A stretch of DNA of 64,000 nucleotides from DAOTXS01 sp034435055 (GTDB lineage Bacteria; Chloroflexota; Anaerolineae; UBA4142): assembly GCA_034435055.1 (NCBI GenBank), contig DAOTXS010000097.1, positions 62,001 to 126,000 on the forward strand, in the 5' to 3' direction. Below are positions 53,539 to 61,494 of the stretch, piece by piece. Numbering within the stretch: position 1 is the stretch's first letter; every line of letters starts with the position of its first letter. The notes below the pieces were generated by a model. It saw only the letters and a program-made list of their open reading frames with translations, made no database searches and was not told where the DNA came from. Made by a program: the position numbers and the translations under genes.

Positions 53539-55071
53539 ATGCTTTACTTGATCACTCGTTACGTTGACAAATTTCGCCATTGGCAAGCGTCTTTCAATTG
53601 GGGTTTGCGTTTCAAGCTCGTCCTCTTAATTGCCATTGTATCCTTCTTCAGTGTTCTGGCTTCGTCCGCGTTAATTCTCACACTCCAAAAACAACAACTT
53701 GAAGATAGTGCCATGCAATCGACTACACGATTGAGCGATGCGATCAATGCGAGTTTGGAGCAGGCAATGCTTCGCGACGATCGTCCGATGATTAGGCAGA
53801 TTGTTCAGACATTGGTGGACAAACAGAACGTTGAGCACATTCGAATTTTGGACAGACAGGGAATTGTGCATATTAGTTCTCAGCCAACCGAAGTTGGCGT
53901 GCGGTTCGATTATTCTCAGGCGTTATGCCAATTTTGCCATACCGACGGCACGCGCCCTAGCAATCAAACAACGATGACTGAAATGAGCGATGGACGTACC
54001 GCTTTGCTCAATGTTACGATGATCTACAATCAACCGCAATGCCAGAGTTGCCATGACGCTCAACGTCGCATTCTTGGGTTGACAATGATCGAGATGTCAT
54101 TGGGCGATTTGAATAATCAGGTGGCGTCGGGTTTTTGGCGGATTGTACTGTCATCGTTGGTATCGCTGGCTTTGTTGATCGTCCTAATGATTATTGCCTT
54201 GCGAAAATTGATTATCAAACCGATCGACGAATTGACGCGCGGGATGACGGAGATTCGTGCGGGTAATCTTGATTGCGCGCTTCAAGTTTCAACGCGCGAT
54301 GAATTTGGCAAGTTAGCTGACACCTTCGACGATATGCGCCGGCAATTAAAGTCGTCGCGCAGTGAAAACGTTGAACTGTACAAGCGGGTGCGCTCGCTGG
54401 CAATCTTGGAAGAGCGCGACCGTTTGGCGCGCGAGATGCACGACAATCTGGCGCAGATGCTTGGCTACATCAATTTCAAACTAGCGGTTACTGACGAGCT
54501 ACTGGCCAAACCAGAACTCGCGCAAGCGCGTGCCAACCTGATCGAAATTAAGCGAGTTGCCAAAGAAGCATTCACCGATGTGCGCGAGGCGATTTTCAAT
54601 CTTCGTCAAACAGCGCCGATTGGAGACGGGTTGATTTCGATGTTGCGAGGGTATCTGGACGAATACCAAGCGCATTATGGCATTGAGACGGATTTTTGGA
54701 TCGAGGATCTACGATTGGTGGAGTTTCCCGAGGAAGTTCAGTTGCAAATAAATCGGATCGTTCAAGAGGCACTGACGAATGTGCGCAAGCACGCACGCGC
54801 CAGCCGGGTGTCGGTTCGGATCGAGCACGTGGATCATCATGTTCAAATCGGAATTGGTGATAACGGCACTGGATTTGACGCGATCAAATTGAGCCAAGAC
54901 GGTGTGCAACATTACGGCTTGCAAATTATGCGCGAACGTGCGGCGAGTGTGGGTGGTGATTTGGAAATAAATTCTCAGCCCGGCGCCGGCACGCGCATCA
55001 TTCTGCGAGTTCCACTTTATCCGGTATTTGAGGACCCTCATGAAAATATTACGCGTACTATTAGCGGATGA
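53539..55071 (+). CDS. NarX-type sensor histidine kinase with two periplasmic CxxCH haem motifs
   Basis: 510 residues if ATG 53539 is the start (28 further codons upstream are open but overlap the leader hairpin). TM1 is at about 22-46 and TM2 at about 204-224, with a periplasmic region between. In it, C130-Q-F-C133-H and C168-Q-S-C171-H are two c-type haem sites 38 residues apart. HAMP follows (about 224-276), then HisKA_3 with LAREMHDNLAQ (His301) and a HATPase with NRIVQEALTNVRKHA and DNGTGFD. It likely senses redox state or a haem ligand and phosphorylates the adjacent regulator, whose gene overlaps it by 32 bases. Confidence 0.9.
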   Translation: MLYLITRYVDKFRHWQASFNWGLRFKLVLLIAIVSFFSVLASSALILTLQKQQLEDSAMQSTTRLSDAINASLEQAMLRDDRPMIRQIVQTLVDKQNVEHIRILDRQGIVHISSQPTEVGVRFDYSQALCQFCHTDGTRPSNQTTMTEMSDGRTALLNVTMIYNQPQCQSCHDAQRRILGLTMIEMSLGDLNNQVASGFWRIVLSSLVSLALLIVLMIIALRKLIIKPIDELTRGMTEIRAGNLDCALQVSTRDEFGKLADTFDDMRRQLKSSRSENVELYKRVRSLAILEERDRLAREMHDNLAQMLGYINFKLAVTDELLAKPELAQARANLIEIKRVAKEAFTDVREAIFNLRQTAPIGDGLISMLRGYLDEYQAHYGIETDFWIEDLRLVEFPEEVQLQINRIVQEALTNVRKHARASRVSVRIEHVDHHVQIGIGDNGTGFDAIKLSQDGVQHYGLQIMRERAASVGGDLEINSQPGAGTRIILRVPLYPVFEDPHENITRTISG

Positions 55072-55702
55072 TCACGTCTTGTTCCGCAAAGGCGTCGCCG
55101 CGGTGTTGGCTTCTCGCCCCGATTTGAAAGTGGTTGGTGAGGCGGGCAATGGTGCGGAGGCGTGCGAACGGGCGCTTGAACACGTGCCGGACGTCATCTT
55201 GATGGATGTCAATATGCCAGAAATGACCGGGCTGGAGGCGGTCAAGCGTATCAAGGCAGAAATGCCGCATGTGCGGATCATTATGCTCACCGTTTCGGAT
55301 AATGATCGTGATTTATTTACGGCGATTAAGAATGGTGCAGATGGCTATCTCCTGAAAAACCTCGAACCGGGAGAACTTTTCGAAATGTTGGATTGTTTGC
55401 GTCGTGGCGAAGCACCGGTTTCGGGAAATTTGGCGGTGAAAATTCTGAATGAGTTCCGTCAACCCAGTAAAAGTATCGAGCCCACCGGCACGCGGAATGG
55501 ATTATCGGCACGAGAGGTTGAGGTGCTGGAGTTGATCGTGCAAGGCAAGACAAACAAAGAGATCGCGGCGGCGTTGTCGATTGCCGAAGACACAGTCAAG
55601 ATTCACTTGCGCAATATTCTCGAAAAACTGCATTTGCACAATCGGATTCAAGCCGCCGTCTACGCCGTGCGGCAAGGATTGGTGTCCGAGACAGGCAAGT
55701 AA
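55040..55702 (+). CDS. NarL/FixJ-type response regulator
   Basis: 220 residues from ATG 55040. The receiver has the acidic pair in LLADDHVLFRKG, phospho-Asp in ILMDVNMPEMTG and Lys in GYLLKNLEPGE. A C-terminal LuxR-type HTH follows (LSAREVEVLELIVQGKTNKEI, ending in VKIHLRNILEKLHLHNR). It is the cognate partner of the haem-type kinase; probable targets are the downstream AOR genes. A terminator follows. Confidence 0.94.
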   Translation: MKILRVLLADDHVLFRKGVAAVLASRPDLKVVGEAGNGAEACERALEHVPDVILMDVNMPEMTGLEAVKRIKAEMPHVRIIMLTVSDNDRDLFTAIKNGADGYLLKNLEPGELFEMLDCLRRGEAPVSGNLAVKILNEFRQPSKSIEPTGTRNGLSAREVEVLELIVQGKTNKEIAAALSIAEDTVKIHLRNILEKLHLHNRIQAAVYAVRQGLVSETGK

Positions 55703-55739
55703 TCCAATTGGGTGATCGAGAAAGTGAGCAGGATAACTC

Positions 55740-55777
55740 AACCGGGCTATTGGAAAAATAGCCCGGTTTTTTATTTT
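55740..55777 (+). terminator. terminator of the two-component genes
   Basis: AACCGGGCTAT, TGGAAAA, ATAGCCCGGTT, TTTTATTTTT: a strong intrinsic terminator. Confidence 0.92.
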
Positions 55778-55890
55778 TAATCGCTGGGTAGAGTATAGGC
55801 AAATAAGTTAGGTTGATGGATAATTAAGACAGAGTTGATTCGCAGGTGAATATCCGCCTCGGGTATTTGCCCGGGGACGAGGGTCAAGTT

Positions 55891-55942
55891 CCCCGGCATT
55901 GCTTAATTGCGATGTCGGGGGACTGCTTCGTTTTCGTTTTTT
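55891..55942 (+). terminator. leader hairpin of the AOR operon
   Basis: CCCCGGCATTGC faces GCGATGTCGGGG, then after a few bases CTTCGTTTTCGTTTTTTG. Upstream, CCGCCTCGGG and CCCGGGGACG could form alternative pairings (55856-55895). It sits 20-70 bases before the first gene of the AOR operon. No clear promoter pair is seen in 55778-55855. Confidence 0.5.
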
Positions 55943-55964
55943 GCGTATGGGCGATGGTAATCGT

Positions 55965-56447
55965 ATGAAGCGAATCTTTATGTTCTCGACTCACCCGCTC
56001 TTTAGCCAAGGTGTTGAGACCTTGTTGTGCCAGAATAGCCAAGTGGAATTTGTGGGGCGCGAGTCGGATATAGAAAAGGCAATCGAACGAATCCAACTGC
56101 TCCATCCGGACATTGTGATTGTGGATCACGAATCGGCTTTATGTGTGCAAGCGCCGGCTTTGCTCCGAATCTTGGGTGACGGCACCGGTCCCAAGATCAT
56201 TGGACTGAATCTATTGACCAACACGATGTGTATTTATCGCGGCGAGCAGAAATCAGCGTATCGAGTGGAAGACCTTTTGCAAGCAATCGAAAATGAATCG
56301 AGCAGACCTGAAACAGTTGGCGGCACGGAGAAATCGATGTGCGCCGGTGTTGGAAAGGAGGATCCAAAAATCGGACGGGTTCAACGGTTGGTCGAACGAG
56401 AAAATGAGTCAACAGAATCGGCACAGGAGGACGAAAATGAACGGTGA
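55965..56447 (+). CDS. stand-alone degenerate receiver-like protein
   Basis: 160 residues from ATG 55965. The N-terminal ~115 residues align by pattern with NarL-type receivers (STHPLFSQGVETLLCQ, then HPDIVIVDHESAL). The acidic pair before 'HPLF' is replaced by Ser-Thr and the usual Lys block is absent; the phospho-acceptor-like Asp remains. There is no HTH. The last ~45 residues are polar and charged. It overlaps the ferredoxin gene by 11 bases. A pseudo-receiver adaptor is the best guess. Confidence 0.65.
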   Translation: MKRIFMFSTHPLFSQGVETLLCQNSQVEFVGRESDIEKAIERIQLLHPDIVIVDHESALCVQAPALLRILGDGTGPKIIGLNLLTNTMCIYRGEQKSAYRVEDLLQAIENESSRPETVGGTEKSMCAGVGKEDPKIGRVQRLVERENESTESAQEDENER

Positions 56448-57186
56448 GAATGATGACCGCAAGTTAATTGCTTCGTTGTCCGACGCGGCACACAAACCAA
56501 TCTCCCGCCGTGATTTTATCAAACTTGCCGGGATTGGGACGGTCGGACTGGTTATTCCACAAATTGTCTGTTTGCAGATGGCAGACGCCGCGCCAGCCGG
56601 TCAGGGTGCTGACCTTGCCCTGCCCAAAGGTATGGTAATCGGCGATCCAACGCGATGCACCGCTTGCCGGCGTTGCGAAATCGCCTGCACGTCGTTCAAC
56701 GATGGCAAGAATCAGCCGACGTTGGCGCGCGTCAAAGTTTCGCGCAATATGAATTTTGGCCCGGCTGGGGCGCAACAAGGTTTCTATCGCGGCGACGGAC
56801 ATTTCGGAAACTTTTTGCTCATTCAAGAAACTTGTCGTCAATGCCCGCATCCAGTTCCGTGTATGATGGCTTGTCCCAGCGGCGCAATCGAGGTTTCCGG
56901 GCCGGTCAATGCGCGTGTGATTAACGCGAGCAAATGCACGGGATGCCGTCAGTGTCAAGCCGCGTGTCCGTGGGATATGACAGTGTTTGACGAGCAACTG
57001 AAGAAAGCCAGCAAGTGCCACTTGTGTAACGGCGAACCGGAATGTGTCAAGGCGTGCCCGAATAGTGCGTTGCGTTATGTGGCGTGGGTCGATCGAAGTA
57101 AGGACATTCCCAAGAAATGGGTTGTGCCGGCTTCCATTTCAACCCCGCCGAACGTTGCGAATACCTGTGGCACGTGTCACAAGTAG
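56437..57186 (+). CDS. Tat-targeted polyferredoxin subunit of the AOR module, with a terminal CxxCH
   Basis: 249 residues from ATG 56437, AGGAGG seven bases upstream. N-terminal twin-arginine signal PISRRDFIKLAGIG with a hydrophobic stretch. Four cysteine sets: CTACRRCEIAC, CRQCPHPVPCMMAC, CTGCRQCQAAC and CHLCNGEPECVKAC, i.e. four [4Fe-4S] clusters as in DmsB/HybA/YdhY-like subunits. The last residues are NTCGTCHK, a c-haem motif. It probably takes electrons from the AOR encoded next. Similar to the YdhY-YdhV pair of E. coli in arrangement; export of the partner is unproven. Confidence 0.9.
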   Translation: MNGENDDRKLIASLSDAAHKPISRRDFIKLAGIGTVGLVIPQIVCLQMADAAPAGQGADLALPKGMVIGDPTRCTACRRCEIACTSFNDGKNQPTLARVKVSRNMNFGPAGAQQGFYRGDGHFGNFLLIQETCRQCPHPVPCMMACPSGAIEVSGPVNARVINASKCTGCRQCQAACPWDMTVFDEQLKKASKCHLCNGEPECVKACPNSALRYVAWVDRSKDIPKKWVVPASISTPPNVANTCGTCHK

Positions 57187-57230
57187 CCGCTTTGGGCTAG
57201 AAAAAACTAGAGTTACAACGGAGGTTACAA

Positions 57231-59306
57231 ATGCCAGGAGGATATACCGGCAAGATTCTTCGAATTGACTTGTCGACCGGCAAGGTTACTTCGGAGGATA
57301 CTTCCAAATACAAAGACTTTCTTGGGGGCACTGGGCTGGGCTATAAAATTCTATGGGACGAAGTCAAGCCCGGCACCAAAGCGTGGGACCCTGAGAATCG
57401 CATTATCTTCGGCGTCGGACCGCTGACCGGATCCGGTTCGCCGCTTTCCGGTCGCGTTTCCATCACCTCGCTGTGGCCCGTCCACATCAATGAATTACCC
57501 GGCACCGGACATATGGGTGGTCATTGGGGTGCGGAACTGAAATTCGCCGGCTGGGATTCGCTAATCGTTCAAGGGAAAGCCGCCAAACCGGTGTGGATTT
57601 ACATCAAAGACGATAAGGTGGAAATCCGCGATGCCAAGAATCTGTGGGGCAATGGGATTTTCCGCGCAACCGAAGAAATCTGCAACGAAGTTGGGTCAGA
57701 TACGCAGGTTGCCGCGATTGGTCAAGCCGGCGAGAATCTCGTCCGACTTTCGTGCGTGTTGTGCAATCGTTCGCACTCGGCGGGCGGCGTCGGCAGTATT
57801 CTCGGTTCCAAGAACTTGAAAGCGATTGCTGTCAAAGGTTCCGGCTCGGTGGCGATTGCCGCTGACAAAAAGGCGTGGAAAGATTTGACCTACGAATATC
57901 TTTCCTTGCTTGGTGCGAATAATCAAGGCGTCGTGCCGCGCACGCCGCAACCGTGGGCAGAGTATTACGGAAATACTCGCTGGACGGCGCGCAAAGGTTT
58001 GTACTGGGGCGCGGCGAACCCGCCCATCGAAACCGGCGAATGTTCAGCCGATGATTTGAATCGCATCGGTTACCGGACGCAAAAGGGTGTCTTGGATCAC
58101 GGCGAAGGTGTCGGTGAAAAATATCTCGTCCGAATGGGTGGTTGCTATTCCTGCCCGATTCGTTGCCATGCGTACACCTCGATGCCGCAACTGGAAACCA
58201 AGTACGGCGTCTCGCGGTATCAAGGCAACACCTGTACCGGCAATTCGTTCGGTAGCAGTTTCTTTAATCTGCCGAGTGGATCTGAGCTGAGAATGGAAGC
58301 ATCGCAACTGGGCAGTGCCTTGGCAGATGACTATGGACTGTGGAGCGACTACGGACAATGGCCCCGCGACTTTGTCTATTTGTACAGAAACAGTTTTCTT
58401 AAGGCAAAGCTTCCGGCGGCAGAATACAACAGTATTCCCTGGCAAAAGCTGGAGAATGGTGATCCCTCATTCCTGCAAGACCTTTTCCGACGCATTGCCT
58501 TTAAAGAGGGTGAACTGGGCAAAACATTTGCGGAAGGTCCTGCGCGCGTGGCGAAAAAATGGCCCGAGTTAGCGGCGTGGCATCAGACGTACGAATCGAG
58601 TTGTTGGAAAGATGATCATGCCAAGCACCACGAAGGCGGGCAGGTTGGCGCGTTGCTCAATATGTTGTACAATCGCGATGTGCAATGTCACACCCATTCC
58701 AACTTCCAAGGAAGTGGTTTACCGCTATCGCTGATGAAAGAAATCTCGGCGGAGCTGTTTGGTTCACCGGACGCGTTCGATGCCTCCGGAAATAACACGC
58801 CGATGAACAAAGGCAAAGCGGTCTTCACCAAAATGTCGATTGTGTATCTCGAGTTGCACAACTCGCTGACCGCGTGCAACTGGACGCTTCCCACATGGAC
58901 TTCGCCGCGCAAGGATCGCAAGTATCGCGGCGATGTTGAGATGGAAGCAAAAGTGTTGTCCGCGGTGACCGGCGAAAAGATCAGCCGAGCGGATCTCGAA
59001 AAGACTGGTCTGCGCATCTTGACGTTGTTCCGCGCGCTCACCGCGTTGTATGCAAACGAAAAGAATATGCGCGTCAATCACGATAAAATGAACGACTGGG
59101 TCTTTGACTATCCGGCTAGCGCCAAGCCCTTCACGCCGGGGGTTGCCAAGATGGACAAGGCAGACATCGAACTGGGCAAGGATTTGCTCTACGCTGAACT
59201 TGGTTGGGACAAAGCAACCGGAATGCCGACCAAGGCGACGCTCGATAGTCTTGGCTTGGGGTACGTTGCCGACACACTTGCGAAAGCCGGTTTGTTGCCG
59301 GCTTGA
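57231..59306 (+). CDS. tungsten-type aldehyde:ferredoxin oxidoreductase family enzyme
   Basis: 691 residues, a little above the usual ~610-660. The N-terminal pterin-binding domain starts YTGKILRIDLSTGKV and has FLGGTGLGYKIL and ELPGTGHMGGHWGAELKFAG. The [4Fe-4S] ligands are in GCYSCPIRCHAY (near residue 305), with the distant Cys in LTACNWTLP (near residue 549). It would oxidise aldehydes or reduce acids (or act on another carbon substrate) using a bis-pterin W centre, passing electrons to the adjacent polyferredoxin. Length and partner resemble the YdhV/WOR5 branch. No signal peptide. Confidence 0.93.
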   Translation: MPGGYTGKILRIDLSTGKVTSEDTSKYKDFLGGTGLGYKILWDEVKPGTKAWDPENRIIFGVGPLTGSGSPLSGRVSITSLWPVHINELPGTGHMGGHWGAELKFAGWDSLIVQGKAAKPVWIYIKDDKVEIRDAKNLWGNGIFRATEEICNEVGSDTQVAAIGQAGENLVRLSCVLCNRSHSAGGVGSILGSKNLKAIAVKGSGSVAIAADKKAWKDLTYEYLSLLGANNQGVVPRTPQPWAEYYGNTRWTARKGLYWGAANPPIETGECSADDLNRIGYRTQKGVLDHGEGVGEKYLVRMGGCYSCPIRCHAYTSMPQLETKYGVSRYQGNTCTGNSFGSSFFNLPSGSELRMEASQLGSALADDYGLWSDYGQWPRDFVYLYRNSFLKAKLPAAEYNSIPWQKLENGDPSFLQDLFRRIAFKEGELGKTFAEGPARVAKKWPELAAWHQTYESSCWKDDHAKHHEGGQVGALLNMLYNRDVQCHTHSNFQGSGLPLSLMKEISAELFGSPDAFDASGNNTPMNKGKAVFTKMSIVYLELHNSLTACNWTLPTWTSPRKDRKYRGDVEMEAKVLSAVTGEKISRADLEKTGLRILTLFRALTALYANEKNMRVNHDKMNDWVFDYPASAKPFTPGVAKMDKADIELGKDLLYAELGWDKATGMPTKATLDSLGLGYVADTLAKAGLLPA

Positions 59307-59320
59307 TGATCGACAGTTCG

Positions 59321-59350
59321 AAGTGCTGGGCTGAGAATTTTTCAGCCCAG
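59321..59350 (+). other. intercistronic stem-loop after the AOR gene
   Basis: GTGCTGGGCTGA faces TCAGCCCAGCA with a short loop containing TTTTT; no T tract after it. Likely stabilises the AOR message or lowers downstream expression. Confidence 0.65.
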
Positions 59351-59382
59351 CAAGTAATTCCAAGATGAACGTGAGGGTTGAA

Positions 59383-60222
59383 ATGGAAAACACAACTGCG
59401 GCATCGCCCAGCGTCCAGAAAATCGCGGTCGATGTGATTTACATTGCCATAGCCGACAAAGTTCGCACGGACACCGAAAGCGTCGGCAAGCCCATTCACG
59501 TCGAAGCGCTCGGCGCGCTTTTTCCTGATATGAAGCCGGAGGAAATCATCGATCATTTGACCGCGATGGTCAAGGTCGAACGCTATCAAGATGTCAAGGT
59601 TTATGTCTCGGCAAGTGGCGCGGCGTACCTGTATTCTGAAAAATTTCTACCCGCGTCAGAAGCAATCGAAAAGATTGTTGCGGAAGAGACGCAAGGCAAA
59701 ATCGTAGACAAGGTGCGCGAAGATTCGGCAAAGACATTTCAGCTCACGGCGATTGATGCTCTGCCCACGCTCTTTCCCGATCTTGAAGCCGACCGCGTGC
59801 AACAGTACGCCCAAGCCGTCGCCGGAGCCGAAAACTGTCCGGACATTAAGCAAATCATCGGACCTACCGGTATTGCTTATCTCTATTCCGAAAATTTCAT
59901 GACGCCCCACTACGCGAGTTTGTTGGCGCGTGCCGGTGCGAAGAATCCGTATATGACGATTGCGGAAACTGTACGCGAAGAGTCGCGAGTGTATCCGCGC
60001 CCCACCAACGTGGCGCTGTTCTACGATCCGATTTTTCAAATCGCGGGCGATCAGATGGAGACAGTCGTCGAAAATCTTTTGCGACAACCAGAGTATCAGG
60101 ACATCAAAAAGATTGTGGCGACGACCGGCGCAATTTATCTTTACTCAGACAAATACCTTGACCCCGGCGCCGCGCAATGGCAAGTTCAATGGGAAGAAGT
60201 CGAGCGGCACAACAATCCGTAA
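59383..60222 (+). CDS. protein of three ~85-residue repeats, unknown function, AOR-linked
   Basis: 279 residues from ATG 59383 (GAGGG five bases upstream; ATG 59365 is possible). Not recognised. Three tandem copies of one unit, each starting with a VR(E)D/E-S/T helix, then a segment around an LFP or similar core, a helix, a Y/C-x-DI/V-K strand and the signature G-A/I-x-YLYS-E/D-x-F/Y-L/M: GAAYLYSEKFL, GIAYLYSENFM and GAIYLYSDKYL. The signatures are 84 and 86 residues apart. No Cys cluster, signal or membrane helix. It could be a scaffold, chaperone or winged-helix-like protein for the AOR. Confidence 0.8.
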   Translation: MENTTAASPSVQKIAVDVIYIAIADKVRTDTESVGKPIHVEALGALFPDMKPEEIIDHLTAMVKVERYQDVKVYVSASGAAYLYSEKFLPASEAIEKIVAEETQGKIVDKVREDSAKTFQLTAIDALPTLFPDLEADRVQQYAQAVAGAENCPDIKQIIGPTGIAYLYSENFMTPHYASLLARAGAKNPYMTIAETVREESRVYPRPTNVALFYDPIFQIAGDQMETVVENLLRQPEYQDIKKIVATTGAIYLYSDKYLDPGAAQWQVQWEEVERHNNP

Positions 60223-60245
60223 ATTCGGGTCGATGAAAAAATACT

Positions 60246-60280
60246 GGCGAAGGTCAAATGCCTTCGCCAGATTTATTTTT
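60246..60280. terminator. bidirectional terminator after the AOR operon
   Basis: CTGGCGAAGG, TCAAATG, CCTTCGCCAG, ATTTATTTTT; an A-rich run precedes it, so it also serves the convergent gene. Confidence 0.88.
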
Positions 60281-60303
60281 ATCGCGCGAACAGACTTGCA
60301 AGC

Positions 60304-61332
60304 TCAATTGCGTTTTGGTGTTGGGGTGGAAGTTACGATGCCAAAGAAAGAACCAGTGAGAGGAGCCGCATTTGCCGGCGGCGTGATTTTGATATTCGCA
60401 TTGAAATCGTACAGATGAACGCGGAGAAGCATCGTGATTTTGTCGGTTGGTTTCTTGGCGTCGTGTGCTTCCATATTCATAACCAACTGATGCATATAAC
60501 CGTCGTCGCAGACCCAGAACTTGATGTCGGCAGAATCCAACTGGCTCAGCGCATTGAAATCGGTTGTACTTTGCAAGTCGAGCGCTTGGAACATTGTCAA
60601 CGCTGCGTTCTTGTCGCCGGTGTACACGTCACAACGCCGATTGTCGAATGTCTCCGTGCTCGTCTTTTTGAAAATATTCCAATCGACGTTTTGCGAAGAT
60701 GATTTGCCGATGAAATCGTCCGCGCTTGGCAAACTGCTAGTCACTTGCCCCGTGCCGCCGACGTACCACTTGTTTTCGGTCGCACCCATCATCGCGAGCG
60801 GTCCGCGGACGTACGTCTTGCCGCCGACGGTCATCATCTCGAATCCTTTTGCCGGATCCCCGCCGAGGAAAGATGCGATGAATCCCTTGAAGACGATGTG
60901 CGAATCTTTGCCCGCTATCGCGCCGGTCATCGTGAACAACGAAAGTTCTTGAGTGGCGCCGGTAACGCCGGGAACATTTCCCAATGCGCCTTTCATCGTC
61001 ATATCGAAATCCATTCGATACGCGGTGGCGGTTTCAGCTTTTGCCCACGCATTGGAAAGTGGATTAGGCGGCGCGGGGGTTCGCGTGGGTGGTGGCGGCG
61101 GAGGCGCAAAGACGCGCGTCGCAGTAGGAATGGCGGTCGGGGTTGCGGAAGGTGTTGGCGTTTCCATCGGCGTTGCGGTGGGTCGGGGTGTATGGGTGGC
61201 TGACACAAACAGATTGGCGATTTGAACATCCGCCCCCAGCATTTGTTGCGCGACGATAAAAATGCCGGCGCACCAAATACACAAAACGCTGATGCCTAAA
61301 ACAGCAACGATGATCCATTGTTGGCGAGTCAT
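60304..61332 (-). CDS. exported protein with LppX/LprG-like (LolA-type) domain
   Basis: 342 residues from ATG 61332, GGAGGTG upstream. One N-terminal membrane helix (IIVAVLGISVLCIWCAGIF), a Pro/Thr-rich linker with a run of seven prolines in all (about residues 50-85), then an extracellular domain. The domain's pattern (TAYRMDFDMTMKG, GGKTYVRGP, then VWVCDDGYMHQLVM-like strands with FKGFI) resembles the lipid-binding LppX_LprAFG family. Substrate unknown. Possibly cell-wall linked or membrane anchored. Confidence 0.65.
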   Translation of the reverse strand: MTRQQWIIVAVLGISVLCIWCAGIFIVAQQMLGADVQIANLFVSATHTPRPTATPMETPTPSATPTAIPTATRVFAPPPPPPTRTPAPPNPLSNAWAKAETATAYRMDFDMTMKGALGNVPGVTGATQELSLFTMTGAIAGKDSHIVFKGFIASFLGGDPAKGFEMMTVGGKTYVRGPLAMMGATENKWYVGGTGQVTSSLPSADDFIGKSSSQNVDWNIFKKTSTETFDNRRCDVYTGDKNAALTMFQALDLQSTTDFNALSQLDSADIKFWVCDDGYMHQLVMNMEAHDAKKPTDKITMLLRVHLYDFNANIKITPPANAAPLTGSFFGIVTSTPTPKRN

Positions 61333-61363
61333 CGAACACCTCCGCATAAAAATGATTGACTCG

Positions 61364-61392
61364 ATAATACGGGAGATTGCGAAAAAGGTCAA
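61364..61392 (-). promoter_or_regulatory. promoter of the LppX-like gene
   Basis: Minus strand TTGACC (61392-61387), 17 bases, TATTAT (61369-61364). Confidence 0.7.
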
Positions 61393-61427
61393 TGAGAATC
61401 CGGGTGGATAAAAAAGCGGTGCAATGT

Positions 61428-61456
61428 TTGACATCCGCCAAGTGTTCGACTAAAAT
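61428..61456 (+). promoter_or_regulatory. alaS promoter
   Basis: TTGACA (61428-61433), 17 bases, TAAAAT (61451-61456), 38 bases before the ATG. The short leader has no T-box. Confidence 0.8.
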
Positions 61457-61494
61457 GAATTTGAAATTTTAGCAAGGACTTGTTATGTCTCTCA

